Assembly: GCF_006874585.1 (NCBI RefSeq) | Contig: NZ_CP029761.1 | Coordinates: 817,001-881,000, forward strand | Reading direction: 5' to 3' | DNA length: 64,000 nt | From: Sphingomonas sp. IC081 | GTDB lineage: Bacteria; Pseudomonadota; Alphaproteobacteria; Sphingomonadales; Sphingomonadaceae | In this document: positions 32,693 to 41,413 of the stretch, piece after piece | Layout: every line of letters starts with the position of its first letter | Numbering within the stretch: the stretch's first letter is position 1 | Made by a program: the position numbers and the translations under genes | Notes under the pieces: model-generated | Database searches by the model: none | Seen by the model: the letters and a program-made list of their open reading frames with translations, nothing else | Told to the model about the DNA's origin: nothing

Positions 32693-34648
32693 ATGGCGAC
32701 AATCTCATCGGTTACGGATTCGCAGGCGGGCCCGGGGAAGCAGGCGGCAGAGGCGGTGGTGGTCCGCTTTGCCGGTGATTCCGGCGACGGCATGCAACTC
32801 ACCGGCGGGCAGTTCACGCTCTCCACCGCGCTTGCCGGAAACGATCTGGCGACATTTCCCGATTTTCCCGCTGAAATCCGCGCGCCGCAGGGCACGCTGT
32901 TCGGTGTCTCGGCGTTCCAGATCAACTTCGGCTCCAGCGAGATCACCACGGCGGGCGATGCGCCGGACGTGCTGGTGGCGATGAACCCGGCGGCGCTGAA
33001 GACCAACATCCAGGCGCTGAAGCCCGGTGGTCTCGTCATCGTCGACACCGGGGAGTTCAACAAGCGCAACCTCGAAAAGGCGAAGTACGAGGCCGATCCG
33101 GTGGAGGATGGCAGTCTCGCCCGGTGGGACGTGCTGGCCTTCGACATTTCCGCGCTGACGATGGAGGCGGTGAAGCCCTTCGGCCTCGGCAACAAGGAGG
33201 CGCTGCGCTGCAAGAACATGTGGACGCTGGGGCTGGCGCTGTGGATGTTCGACCGGGACCGGCAGCCGCTGGTGGACTGGTTGAACGCCAGGTTCGCGCA
33301 GCATCCGGTGCTGGCACAGGCCAATGTCGCCGCGCTCAATGCGGGGCACGCCTATGGCGAGACGGCGGAACTGGCGGGTCCCTTGCGCAAGCAGCATATC
33401 GATCCGGTGCCCGCCGAACCCGGCCTCTACCGCACGATCACCGGGGCTGAGGCCGTGTCGCTGGGGCTGGTGGCGGGGGCGCAGCTTGCGGACCTGCCGA
33501 TGTTTTTCGGCGGCTATCCGATCACCCCGGCCTCGGCGATCCTGCACCATCTGGTGAAGATGAAGGAGTTCGGCGTCACCACCTTCCAGGCCGAGGACGA
33601 GATCGCCGCGATCTGCGCCGCCATCGGGGCCAGCTATGCGGGGCAACTGGGCGTCACGTCGTCCTCGGGCCCGGGTCTTGCGCTCAAGGGCGAGGCGATG
33701 GGGCTGGCGATCATGACCGAACTGCCGCTGGTCATCGTCAATTCGCAGCGCGGAGGGCCGTCGACCGGCCTGCCGACCAAGACCGAGCAGTCCGATCTCT
33801 ATCAGGCGGTCTATGGCCGCAACGGCGATGCGCCGCTGCCGGTGATCGCGGCGCGCTCGCCCGCCGATGCCTTCGCATGCGCGATAGAGGCCTGCCGCAT
33901 CGCCACGCAGTTCATGACGCCGGTGATCCTGCTGACCGATGGCTATATCGGCAATGCCTCCGAACCGTGGAAAGTGCCCGACCCGGCCACCTTCACCCCG
34001 TTCCCGGCGCATTTCCTTGAGGGTCCGAACGGCCCCGACGAGACGGTGCTGCCCTACAAGCGCGACGCGCGCGGGGTACGTCCGTGGATCAGGCCCGGTA
34101 CGGAAGGGTTGATGCACCGCATCGGCGGCATCGAAAAGGCGCTGGGTTCCGGCAATATCGACTATTCGCCGACAGCCCATCAGGCGCAGACCGATGCCCG
34201 CAAGGCGCGGATCGACGGCGTGGCCAGGACCATCCCGGCGCAGGACGTATGCCTTGGCACGGACGGCGGCACGCTGGCGGTGGTCGGCTGGGGATCGACG
34301 TTCGGACCGATCCATCAGGCCGTGCGCCGCGCGCGCCGGCGGGGGCTGGACGTCAGCCATGTCCACGTTCGCCATGTCTGGCCCTTGCCCGAGAATCTCG
34401 GCGACCTGCTGGCGCGGTTCGACAAGGTGCTCGTGCCGGAAATGAACACCGGCCAGTTCAAGACCGTGCTGCGCGACCGGTTCCTGATCGATGCGGTGCC
34501 GCTGTCGAAGACCAGCGGCCAGCCCTTTGCCATCGCCGAGCTGGAAGAGGCGATAGGCAGGTTCTTCGACGGCATCCCCGACAACGAGGGCGGCGAGGTT
34601 CCCGTCAACGATACCCAGCTGCCCGCGCCCGAGAGCGAGCAGCCCTGA
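32693..34648 (+). CDS. korA: 2-oxoacid:ferredoxin oxidoreductase, alpha subunit (fused gamma-alpha)
   Basis: Subunit of 651 residues in an enzyme that decarboxylates a 2-oxoacid, probably 2-oxoglutarate, to the acyl-CoA while reducing ferredoxin. The N-terminal third is the gamma domain (F-A-G-D-S-G-D-G-M-Q-L-T-G-G-Q-F), followed by the alpha pyrimidine-binding domain: G-G-Y-P-I-T-P-A-S-A-I-L-H-H, then Q-A-E-D-E-I-A-A-I and T-S-S-G-P-G-L-A-L-K. The ATG at 32693 lies behind GGAGGACGG. The korB gene follows 27 nt later. This two-subunit, oxygen-tolerant type lacks the four-cluster delta subunit and occurs in aerobes. Confidence 0.93.
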   Translation: MATISSVTDSQAGPGKQAAEAVVVRFAGDSGDGMQLTGGQFTLSTALAGNDLATFPDFPAEIRAPQGTLFGVSAFQINFGSSEITTAGDAPDVLVAMNPAALKTNIQALKPGGLVIVDTGEFNKRNLEKAKYEADPVEDGSLARWDVLAFDISALTMEAVKPFGLGNKEALRCKNMWTLGLALWMFDRDRQPLVDWLNARFAQHPVLAQANVAALNAGHAYGETAELAGPLRKQHIDPVPAEPGLYRTITGAEAVSLGLVAGAQLADLPMFFGGYPITPASAILHHLVKMKEFGVTTFQAEDEIAAICAAIGASYAGQLGVTSSSGPGLALKGEAMGLAIMTELPLVIVNSQRGGPSTGLPTKTEQSDLYQAVYGRNGDAPLPVIAARSPADAFACAIEACRIATQFMTPVILLTDGYIGNASEPWKVPDPATFTPFPAHFLEGPNGPDETVLPYKRDARGVRPWIRPGTEGLMHRIGGIEKALGSGNIDYSPTAHQAQTDARKARIDGVARTIPAQDVCLGTDGGTLAVVGWGSTFGPIHQAVRRARRRGLDVSHVHVRHVWPLPENLGDLLARFDKVLVPEMNTGQFKTVLRDRFLIDAVPLSKTSGQPFAIAELEEAIGRFFDGIPDNEGGEVPVNDTQLPAPESEQP

Positions 34649-34675
34649 GTTTCTGGCTCAAGCCTGGAGACGATC

Positions 34676-35701
34676 ATGAACGACATGACCCCCGTGACCA
34701 CGCTGAAAGACTGGGAAACCGATCAGGAAGTACGCTGGTGCCCCGGCTGCGGCGACTATGCGATCCTGAAGGCGGTGCAGCGCACTTTGCCGATGCTCGG
34801 TGCCGATCCCAGGAACACCGTTTTCGTGTCCGGCATCGGCTGTTCGAGCCGCTTTCCCTACTATGTCGAAAGCTATGGCTTCCACACGATCCACGGCCGC
34901 GCGCCGGCGGTGGCGACCGGGATCAAGCTGGCCAACCCGGACCTCGACGTCTGGCTGGTGACGGGCGACGGCGATGGCATGTCGATTGGCGGCAACCACA
35001 CGATGCACGTGCTGCGCCGGAACCTCGATTGCCAGATCCTCTTGTTCAACAACGAGATCTACGGCCTCACCAAAGGCCAGTATTCGCCGACGAGCCGGGT
35101 GGGTACGCCTTCGCCCACTTCCCCGGCGGGCTCGGTGGACCGCCCCGCCAGCCCCTGCGCCTTCGCGCTTGGCTCCGGCGCGCGGTTCGTGGCGCGGGGC
35201 TACGATGTGTCCAAGGACCTGCCCGACGTGCTGCAAGCCGCTTACCGGCATCGCGGCGCGGCCTTCGTCGAGATTTTCCAGAACTGCATCGTCTACAACA
35301 AGGACCGCTTCGACGACTTCACCGCCAAGGCGGTGGCGGCCGACAACCAGATTCAGCTCCGTCATGGCGAGCCGCTGCTCTTCGCGAAGGAAACCAAGGG
35401 TTTGGCGCTCGATCTTGAAACGCTTTCGCTGAAGGTGGTCGATGTGGTGGATGGGGACTGGCAGGCGGAGGGCGTGGCGGTTCACAATGTGCGCAACCGG
35501 GGCCTTGCGCATATGCTGGTGGAGATGCCCTTCGGGGCGTTCCCGATGGCGCTCGGCGTGATCTACGACGATCCGGCGCCGACGTTCGAAAGCGCCGTGG
35601 TGGAGGAACGCGCGCGGCTGACGGCGGGCAAGACCGCCGATCTCGCGAGGCTGCTGGGCAAGGGACAGACCTGGGTGGTGGAGGACAGGCCCGCAGAATA
35701 G
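34676..35701 (+). CDS. korB: 2-oxoacid:ferredoxin oxidoreductase, beta subunit
   Basis: Partner of KorA, 341 residues, binding thiamine diphosphate and one Fe-S cluster. Cluster ligands are expected at W-C-P-G-C-G-D-Y near residue 22 and at G-I-G-C-S-S-R-F. The TPP motif is G-D-G-D-G-M-S-I-G-G-N-H followed by N-N-E-I-Y-G-L-T-K-G-Q-Y, and S-P-T-S is the conserved loop after it. The enzyme gives reduced ferredoxin from 2-oxoglutarate beside the usual 2-oxoglutarate dehydrogenase route. Substrate inferred from close similarity to KorB-type sequences. Confidence 0.93.
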   Translation: MNDMTPVTTLKDWETDQEVRWCPGCGDYAILKAVQRTLPMLGADPRNTVFVSGIGCSSRFPYYVESYGFHTIHGRAPAVATGIKLANPDLDVWLVTGDGDGMSIGGNHTMHVLRRNLDCQILLFNNEIYGLTKGQYSPTSRVGTPSPTSPAGSVDRPASPCAFALGSGARFVARGYDVSKDLPDVLQAAYRHRGAAFVEIFQNCIVYNKDRFDDFTAKAVAADNQIQLRHGEPLLFAKETKGLALDLETLSLKVVDVVDGDWQAEGVAVHNVRNRGLAHMLVEMPFGAFPMALGVIYDDPAPTFESAVVEERARLTAGKTADLARLLGKGQTWVVEDRPAE

Positions 35702-35785
35702 CAAACGACGCTGGTCGAACGGCACCCCTTGCCGGACGGATAATCGCTTCCGATATGCCGCAGTCGATGCAAGACACTGCGGTTC

Positions 35786-36763
35786 ATGGATAATCTTACA
35801 CATAGTCTGGTCGGTTGGGCGCTCGGTGAAACCGGGCTGAAACACCGTACGCGCAAGGGGCTGGCGGCGCTGGTCCTGGCCGCCAACATGCCGGATATCG
35901 ACGTATTCTTCGGCTGGTCGCCCTGGGCGCCGCTGGCGATGCACCGCGGTTTCACCCACGGGCTTGTGGGCGGTGTCCTGCTGATGCCGCCCTTGCTGGC
36001 GGGGCTGCTCTGGCTCTTAGACCGCTGGCAGCAGGGGCGGGGAGCGGTGTTCCGCAGCGGCTTGCCGATGCGGGCCGGCTGGTTGCTGGCGCTCTGCTAT
36101 CTGGGCGCGCTGACCCATCCCTTGCTCGACTTGCAGAACGTCTATGCGATCCAGTTGCTCTCGCCGATGAGCGCGGAGTGGTTCCATACCGACGGCCTGT
36201 TCATCGTCTCGCCGTGGCTGCTGGCCATGCTGGGGGCCGGGATATGGGCAAGCCGGAGGCGGGCCAAACGGGGCGCGGCAAGGGCGGGGCGTCCTGCAAA
36301 GGCTGCCCTTGCCGGCGCATTGGGCTTCATTGCCGCCAACATCGGCATTTCGGTCCTCGCCGGCCATGCACCGTCGCAAGGCGCGCCTTATGCCGTGCCC
36401 GACCGTGTCTATGCCTCGCCCGAGCCGCTGGCGTTCTGGCGCCGCGACGTGATCTGGCGGCAGAACGGCCAGATCGGCTTCGGGCGTTACGATCCGATGC
36501 GGAGCCTGTTCACGCTGGTGGACAGCCAGCCGCCGGTTGCGGACAACATGGGCAGTGCGCCGGTGGCGAAAGCCGCGCATGCGACCCCGGAGGCGGAAAA
36601 ATTCCTCGCGTGGTCGCAGCTCCCCATGGCGCGGATAGAACCGCATGGCTGCACCGCCAGGGTGACATTCGGCGATGCCCGTTTCACCGGGCCTGCGGTG
36701 CGGCGCGGCTTCAACACCTCGGTCGAGGTGCCTACGGGCGGTGCGGGATGTCGTGCTCCCTGA
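35786..36763 (+). CDS. Membrane-bound metal-dependent hydrolase (YdjM/DUF457 type)
   Basis: Inner-membrane protein of 325 residues. The start M-D-N-L-T-H-S-L-V-G-W-A-L-G-E and N-M-P-D-I-D-V-F, then H-R-G-F-T-H-G-L and G-A-L-T-H-P-L-L-D, give the conserved His/Asp set of the family, assumed to bind metal at the membrane. About five transmembrane helices follow. The C-terminal third is a soluble region with W-R-R-D-V-I-W-R-Q-N-G. E. coli YdjM is LexA-regulated, but I see no LexA box here. The gene end overlaps the convergent PAP2 gene by 32 bp. Substrate unknown. Confidence 0.87.
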   Translation: MDNLTHSLVGWALGETGLKHRTRKGLAALVLAANMPDIDVFFGWSPWAPLAMHRGFTHGLVGGVLLMPPLLAGLLWLLDRWQQGRGAVFRSGLPMRAGWLLALCYLGALTHPLLDLQNVYAIQLLSPMSAEWFHTDGLFIVSPWLLAMLGAGIWASRRRAKRGAARAGRPAKAALAGALGFIAANIGISVLAGHAPSQGAPYAVPDRVYASPEPLAFWRRDVIWRQNGQIGFGRYDPMRSLFTLVDSQPPVADNMGSAPVAKAAHATPEAEKFLAWSQLPMARIEPHGCTARVTFGDARFTGPAVRRGFNTSVEVPTGGAGCRAP

Positions 36764-37448
36764 TGTCTTCGGCGGTTTCCAGCATGACTTCGGCGGGGCG
36801 GTAGAGCACGGCGCTGGCGGTAAAGGCCCAGGCCGCGCCGCCCAGCCATCCGGCCATGACGTCGCTCGGCCAGTGAACGCCGAGCCAGACCCGGCTCCAG
36901 GCAATGGTCAGGCTGATCAGCACGGCGCCGGCAATCAGCGTGTGGCGCACGCCCGCGCGCGGGCTGAGCGCTGCGAAGGCGAGGGCCAGCGCGATATAGG
37001 TCGAGGCGGAATTGAAACTGTGGCCGCTGGGGAAGCTGGCGCCGCCCGCTTCGGTCAGGTGCGGCACGATTTCGGGGCGAGGGCGGCCGACCACCGCTTT
37101 GAGCAGTGTGTTGACGATGCTGCCGCTGATCACCGTCAGCGCCAGCAGCACGGCTTCCCTGCGGCAGCGCAGCCAGATCAGCGCCACGACGGCGAGGGTG
37201 GTGAACAGCGTGATCAGCAGGCTGCCGCCCATCGCGGTGAGATCGCGTACCCATTCCAGCAGCTTGACCGGGCCGAGCGGCCGGAGGTCTCCGGCCCGCC
37301 AGAACAGCAGGCCGATCCGGTCGAAATGCTGGGTGCGTCCGGTGGGAACCGCCCAGACGAACGCTGCGAAGCCGGCCCAGCAGAGCGTGGCGGCCATCGC
37401 GGCTTTGCGGGGATCGATGCGGTGGGGGGCTTTGGGTATCGTGTTCAT
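36732..37448 (-). CDS. PAP2 family phosphatase
   Basis: Integral membrane phosphatase of 238 residues, acting on lipid phosphates such as undecaprenyl pyrophosphate or phosphatidate. The three active-site motifs are clear: K-A-V-V-G-R-P-R-P, P-S-G-H-S-F-N and S-R-V-W-L-G-V-H-W-P-S-D. Hydrophobic helices surround them. The ATG at 37448 lies only 17 bp from the divergent photolyase start, so each gene's promoter must be inside the other's coding region or the true starts lie further in. The 3' end overlaps the YdjM-like gene by 32 bp. Confidence 0.92.
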   Translation of the reverse strand: MNTIPKAPHRIDPRKAAMAATLCWAGFAAFVWAVPTGRTQHFDRIGLLFWRAGDLRPLGPVKLLEWVRDLTAMGGSLLITLFTTLAVVALIWLRCRREAVLLALTVISGSIVNTLLKAVVGRPRPEIVPHLTEAGGASFPSGHSFNSASTYIALALAFAALSPRAGVRHTLIAGAVLISLTIAWSRVWLGVHWPSDVMAGWLGGAAWAFTASAVLYRPAEVMLETAEDIREHDIPHRP

Positions 37449-37465
37449 GAGGCTAGGAAACCGTG

Positions 37466-38869
37466 ATGACTGACAAGCGTTCCGGCACCATGAATACTCC
37501 CGTGATCGTCTGGCTGCGGCGCGACCTGCGCCTGTCAGACCAGCCTGCCATTGTCGAGGCCGCAAGCAAAGGGCCGGTGATTCCGGTCTATGTGCTGGAC
37601 GACGAGACGCCGAAACACCGCCGCATGGGCGGCGCCTCGCGCTGGTGGCTGCACCATTCGCTCGCCAGCCTCGATGCTGCCTTGCGCGAGAAAGGAGCGC
37701 GGCTGATCCTGCGGCGGGGCAAGTGCGAGGACGTGCTGGCCGATCTCGTGAAGGAGACCGGCGCGGCCGAGGTCCATGCGCTCCACCACTACGAACCGTG
37801 GTGGCGCAATGCCGAGAAAGCGGTGGGCAAGGTGGCGGACCTGCATCTCCACCATGGCAACTACCTCGCGCCGCCGGGATCGGTGCTGAACGGCTCGGGC
37901 AATCCCTACCGCATCTATACGCCGTTCTGGCGGGCCTTGAACGAGCGCATGCCGCCGCACGATCCGCTGGAATGCCCGCAGAAGTTCGACGCGCCCGAGG
38001 CATGGCCGCGGTCCGACCGGCTGGAGGACTGGAACCTCCTGCCCAGCAAGCCCGACTGGGCTGGCGGCATGCGCGACATGTGGCAGCCGGGCGAGGAGGG
38101 CGCGCGCCAGCGGCTTGAGGACTTCGTCGAGGAGGCCGCGCGTTATGAAGCGCAGCGTAACCTGCCGTCGATCGAGGGCACCTCGTTCCTCTCGCCGCAT
38201 CTGCACTTCGGCGAGATTTCGCCCGCGCAGATCTGGCATGCGGTGGCGGATGCGGGCGGTTCGGTCGGCACGTTCCTCGGCGAACTGGGCTGGCGCGACT
38301 ATGCGCAGAACGTGCTGCTGATCCTGCCCGATTACGGCAGTCGCTCCGCCAAGGAGGACTTCTCGTTCCTGCAATGGCGCACGGGCAAAGGCGCCGAGGA
38401 AGACCTCAAGGCCTGGCAGCAGGGCAGGACCGGCTATCCCATCGTCGATGCCGGGATGCGCCAGCTCTGGCACACCGGCTGGATGCACAACCGGGTGCGG
38501 ATGATCGCCGCCAGCTTCCTCATCAAGCACCTGCTGATCGACTGGCGCGAGGGCGAGCAGTGGTTCTGGGATACGCTGGTCGATGCCGATTACGGGTCCA
38601 ACGCGGTGAACTGGCAGTGGAGCGCGGGCTCGGGCGTCGATGCACAGATGTTCGTGCGGATCATGGCGCCGCTCAGCCAGTCGGAGAAGTTCGATGCGGC
38701 CGCCTATATCCGCGAATGGGTACCTGAACTTGCCGATCTCCCCGACGGCGAGATCCACGATCCCGCACCGATGGTCCGTCCCAAGGGGTATCCGGCCAAG
38801 ATCGTCGAACACCGAGACGGTCGCGAGCGGGCTCTGGCGGCCTGGCAGCACGTCAAGACAAGCGGCTAG
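37466..38869 (+). CDS. phrB: Cryptochrome/deoxyribodipyrimidine photolyase
   Basis: Light-driven repair enzyme for cyclobutane pyrimidine dimers, 467 residues. The N-terminal Rossmann domain for the antenna cofactor begins V-I-V-W-L-R-R-D-L-R-L-S-D. The FAD domain has G-E-I-S-P-A-Q-I-W, L-G-W-R-D-Y-A-Q-N, the G-Y-P-I-V-D-A-G-M-R-Q-L motif, M-H-N-R-V-R-M-I and N-W-Q-W-S-A-G-S-G. The tryptophans of the electron-transfer chain fall in these segments. ATG 37466 follows AGGAAA; an ATG at 37490 also fits the family. Next to it lies a CFA synthase, a pairing known from singlet-oxygen (sigma-E/ChrR) regulons. Confidence 0.95.
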   Translation: MTDKRSGTMNTPVIVWLRRDLRLSDQPAIVEAASKGPVIPVYVLDDETPKHRRMGGASRWWLHHSLASLDAALREKGARLILRRGKCEDVLADLVKETGAAEVHALHHYEPWWRNAEKAVGKVADLHLHHGNYLAPPGSVLNGSGNPYRIYTPFWRALNERMPPHDPLECPQKFDAPEAWPRSDRLEDWNLLPSKPDWAGGMRDMWQPGEEGARQRLEDFVEEAARYEAQRNLPSIEGTSFLSPHLHFGEISPAQIWHAVADAGGSVGTFLGELGWRDYAQNVLLILPDYGSRSAKEDFSFLQWRTGKGAEEDLKAWQQGRTGYPIVDAGMRQLWHTGWMHNRVRMIAASFLIKHLLIDWREGEQWFWDTLVDADYGSNAVNWQWSAGSGVDAQMFVRIMAPLSQSEKFDAAAYIREWVPELADLPDGEIHDPAPMVRPKGYPAKIVEHRDGRERALAAWQHVKTSG

Positions 38870-38941
38870 GCGGAATGTGTCCACGCCGCCTAGTCCGTAT
38901 GGGCAATTGCCCGGAGGCACCATAGGGTTCATACTTATGCG

Positions 38942-40234
38942 ATGAACGCGCAGGCGCCCGCACGCGGAGAGGAGCTGGTCGACGGCGGCCGTGCCATCGG
39001 CGCGGGGCCGCAGTGGCTGGCAAAGGTGTGGTCGGGCGGCGTCGCCAAGGTGCTGGACCGGATCGATGCCGGTCTGGCGCGCGGTTCGATCGAGACCAGG
39101 CTGCCTTCGGGCGAGACCCGGCTGCTCGGTGGCCGGGAGCCCGGGTTCGCGGCCCATGTCGAGATCCGCAACTGGCGGGCGCTGCTGCGGCTGGCAACGG
39201 CAGGCTCGGTCGGCTGGTATCAGGCCTGGGAGGCGGGCGAGTGGGACAGCCCCGATCCCGTGGCGATCTTTGCCCTGTTCATGAACAATGCCTTGAGCCT
39301 GGGCAACACGGCCCGCGCGCACGGCCCCTGGCGGCTGGTGAGCCGGTTCGTGCACTGGCTGCATCGCAACAGCCGCTCGGGATCCTTGCGCAACATCCAC
39401 GCGCACTACGATCTCGGCAACGATTTCTACGAGGCCTGGCTGGGCGGCACGATGCTCTATTCGAGCGCGATCTACCCGCGCGAGGGCGGGCGGCCCAATG
39501 CCCTTTCGCAGTTCGTGACGCCGCTGGACGCGGCGCAGTCCACCAAGATCGCGGCGATGGCGGAGCGGCTGGCGCTGGAGGCGGGACAGAGCGTATTGGA
39601 GATCGGTTGCGGTTGGGGCACGCTGGCGGCGTTTCTGGCCGAAAGCAAATGCGTTTCGGTGGAGGCGATCAGCCTGTCTGACCAGCAGCTTGCCTATGCC
39701 CGGGCGCGCTGGGCGCCGGGCAAGGGCGGCGTGACATTCCGCAAGCAGGACTATCGCGACGTCAGCGGGCAGTACGACGCCATCGCCTCGGTGGAGATGG
39801 TGGAGGCGGTGGGGCGCCAATACTGGCCCGATTTCCTCGACTGCATCGCCCGCAACCTCAAGCCGGGCGGGCGGGCGGCGATCCAGTTCATCGCCATGGA
39901 TGAGCGAATCTTCGAGCCTTATGCGCGCAGTGCCGACTTCATCCAGACCTTCATCTTCCCCGGCGGCATGCTCATCAAGGAACCCGAGTTCCAGCGCCTT
40001 GCGGCCGAACGCGGGCTATCGTGGGAGAAGCGTCATGGCTTCGCGCGGGACTATGCGCGCACGCTTCGCGAATGGCGCGACAATTTCGACGCGGCGGTCG
40101 CGGCGGGGCGGCTGCCGCCCGGCTTCGACGACCGCTTCATCCGCCTCTGGCGTTTCTACCTGATGTATTGCGAGGGCGGGTTCCTGGGCGGCGGCATCGA
40201 CGTTGCGCAGGTCACCCTGGTGAAGCGCGGGTAG
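38942..40234 (+). CDS. Cyclopropane-fatty-acyl-phospholipid synthase family protein (copy 2)
   Basis: Lipid-modifying SAM methyltransferase of 430 residues. Visible motifs: W-Y-Q-A-W-E-A-G-E-W-D-S-P-D-P in the lipid-binding domain, N-I-H-A-H-Y-D-L-G-N-D-F-Y-E-A-W-L, the SAM loop V-L-E-I-G-C-G-W-G-T, then S-V-E-M-V-E-A-V-G and F-I-F-P-G-G-M-L. The E-x-V-G region (instead of M-F-E-H-V-G in copy 1) puts it in the second CFA-like group. It lies 72 nt after phrB in the same direction and could share its transcript. In Rhodobacter the singlet-oxygen response induces both a photolyase and a CFA-like enzyme. Confidence 0.9.
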   Translation: MNAQAPARGEELVDGGRAIGAGPQWLAKVWSGGVAKVLDRIDAGLARGSIETRLPSGETRLLGGREPGFAAHVEIRNWRALLRLATAGSVGWYQAWEAGEWDSPDPVAIFALFMNNALSLGNTARAHGPWRLVSRFVHWLHRNSRSGSLRNIHAHYDLGNDFYEAWLGGTMLYSSAIYPREGGRPNALSQFVTPLDAAQSTKIAAMAERLALEAGQSVLEIGCGWGTLAAFLAESKCVSVEAISLSDQQLAYARARWAPGKGGVTFRKQDYRDVSGQYDAIASVEMVEAVGRQYWPDFLDCIARNLKPGGRAAIQFIAMDERIFEPYARSADFIQTFIFPGGMLIKEPEFQRLAAERGLSWEKRHGFARDYARTLREWRDNFDAAVAAGRLPPGFDDRFIRLWRFYLMYCEGGFLGGGIDVAQVTLVKRG

Positions 40235-40249
40235 AGGAAAAGCGCGCGC

Positions 40250-40588
40250 TCAGCTTCCCGAGCCGCTCCAGCGGGCAAGGATGGTCTCGAGGATGATCGG
40301 GCTGAGCAACTGTTCGAAGGAGCAGCCGACCAGCCCGTCCTGCCACCAGACCACGCGACTGGGCAGCGATTCCATGCCGGGCAGGGTCAGCCAGCAATAG
40401 GTACCGGGATGCAGGCGGCTGATCGCGGTGGCCGAGAAGCCGGAGAGCGAGAGATCGCGCACCGCGGTCTGGTAACCCTTGGTGCCCGAGGCGCGAAAGC
40501 CGGCCGGGATGGCGATCCGCACGCGCGGCGCGCTGCGGTCTTCCTGGGCGGCGACTTCGTAGCGTTGCGGCGGCTGTGTCCTGATCAT
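40250..40588 (-). CDS. PilZ domain protein
   Basis: Protein of 112 residues made of one PilZ domain. It has both c-di-GMP motifs: R-S-A-P-R (R-x3-R) around residues 18-22 and D-L-S-L-S-G-F (D-x-S-x2-G) about 25 residues later, followed by W-L-T-L-P-G and S-R-V-V-W-W-Q-D-G-L-V-G-C-S-F. So it should bind c-di-GMP and act as a small effector, for example on motility or polysaccharide export; the target is not known. It ends 15 nt from the convergent CFA gene. Confidence 0.85.
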   Translation of the reverse strand: MIRTQPPQRYEVAAQEDRSAPRVRIAIPAGFRASGTKGYQTAVRDLSLSGFSATAISRLHPGTYCWLTLPGMESLPSRVVWWQDGLVGCSFEQLLSPIILETILARWSGSGS

Positions 40589-40681
40589 CGTGGCGGTACC
40601 CGTCCCGTTGGAACGGCGCCCCTGCTTGGGGGCAAGGGGCGCCGTCCGGACGAAAGATCGCGCCGCGCGGTTACCGCCGGG

Positions 40682-41413
40682 TTACGAGGTCTGGTTAACG
40701 TCTTCGTGGTGTCCGCTCTCGAAGGGTTCGCCAAGCAGCGCCACGAGGCGCGCGGCAACGACTTGCGGCGGCTTGACCGAGGCAGGGGCCTCGCCCGGAT
40801 AGGCGCGGGCGCGCATCGCGGTGCGGGTGGCGCCGGGATTGACCACGGCAACGCGCACTTTTGAGGTGTTGCGGGTTTCCTCGGCATAACATTCGAGCAG
40901 CATGTCGCTGGCGGCCTTGGACGCGGCATAGGCGCCCCAGAAGGCACGCGGCTTGCTGGCGACGGTGCTGGTCATGCCGATCACGCGGGCATCCTGGCTC
41001 TTGCGCAGCAGCGGATCGAAGTTGGCGATCAGCGCCTGCGTGGCGAGGACATTGGTGGTGAGCGCCTTGTTGAAGGCGCGCTGGTCGATGTCGGCCACAC
41101 TGGTCAGTTCGGGCAGGATCGCCGCGTTGACGACGAGGATGTCGAGCTTGCCCCAGCGCTGCGAGACGGCGGTGGCGAGGCGGGCGATGCCGTCGGGCTC
41201 CACCAGGTCGACCGGCGCGATGGTGGCCGCGCCGCCCGACTGGTAGATCTGTTCCTCGATTCCCTCGAGCGCCTTGGTATCGCGCCCGGTCAGCAGCACG
41301 TGCGCGCCGGCCTGCGCCAGCGCGATGGCCGTGGCCGCACCGATGCCGCGGCTCGAACCGGTGACAAGCGCCACCTGTCCGTCGAACGGCTTTGCCCCCG
41401 CCACTTCGCTCAC
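40682..41413 (-). CDS. Short-chain dehydrogenase/reductase
   Basis: NAD(P)-dependent SDR of 243 residues. Cofactor loop T-G-S-S-R-G-I-G near residue 16, N-A-A-I-L strand, catalytic Ser in M-T-S-T-V-A and Y-A-A-S-K, and the post-catalytic N-P-G-A-T-R-T. Substrate unknown. The start is the GTG at 41411-41413, which overlaps the purF TGA as GTGA; an alternative GTG lies three codons later. Coupling to purF is conserved-looking, but the product has no clear purine role. Confidence 0.85.
   Translation of the reverse strand: MSEVAGAKPFDGQVALVTGSSRGIGAATAIALAQAGAHVLLTGRDTKALEGIEEQIYQSGGAATIAPVDLVEPDGIARLATAVSQRWGKLDILVVNAAILPELTSVADIDQRAFNKALTTNVLATQALIANFDPLLRKSQDARVIGMTSTVASKPRAFWGAYAASKAASDMLLECYAEETRNTSKVRVAVVNPGATRTAMRARAYPGEAPASVKPPQVVAARLVALLGEPFESGHHEDVNQTS

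Noticed and set aside
35786..36763. LexA control of the YdjM-like gene, as in E. coli
   Set aside because: No GTTC-N7-GTTC or GAAC-N7-GAAC site was found in its upstream region.
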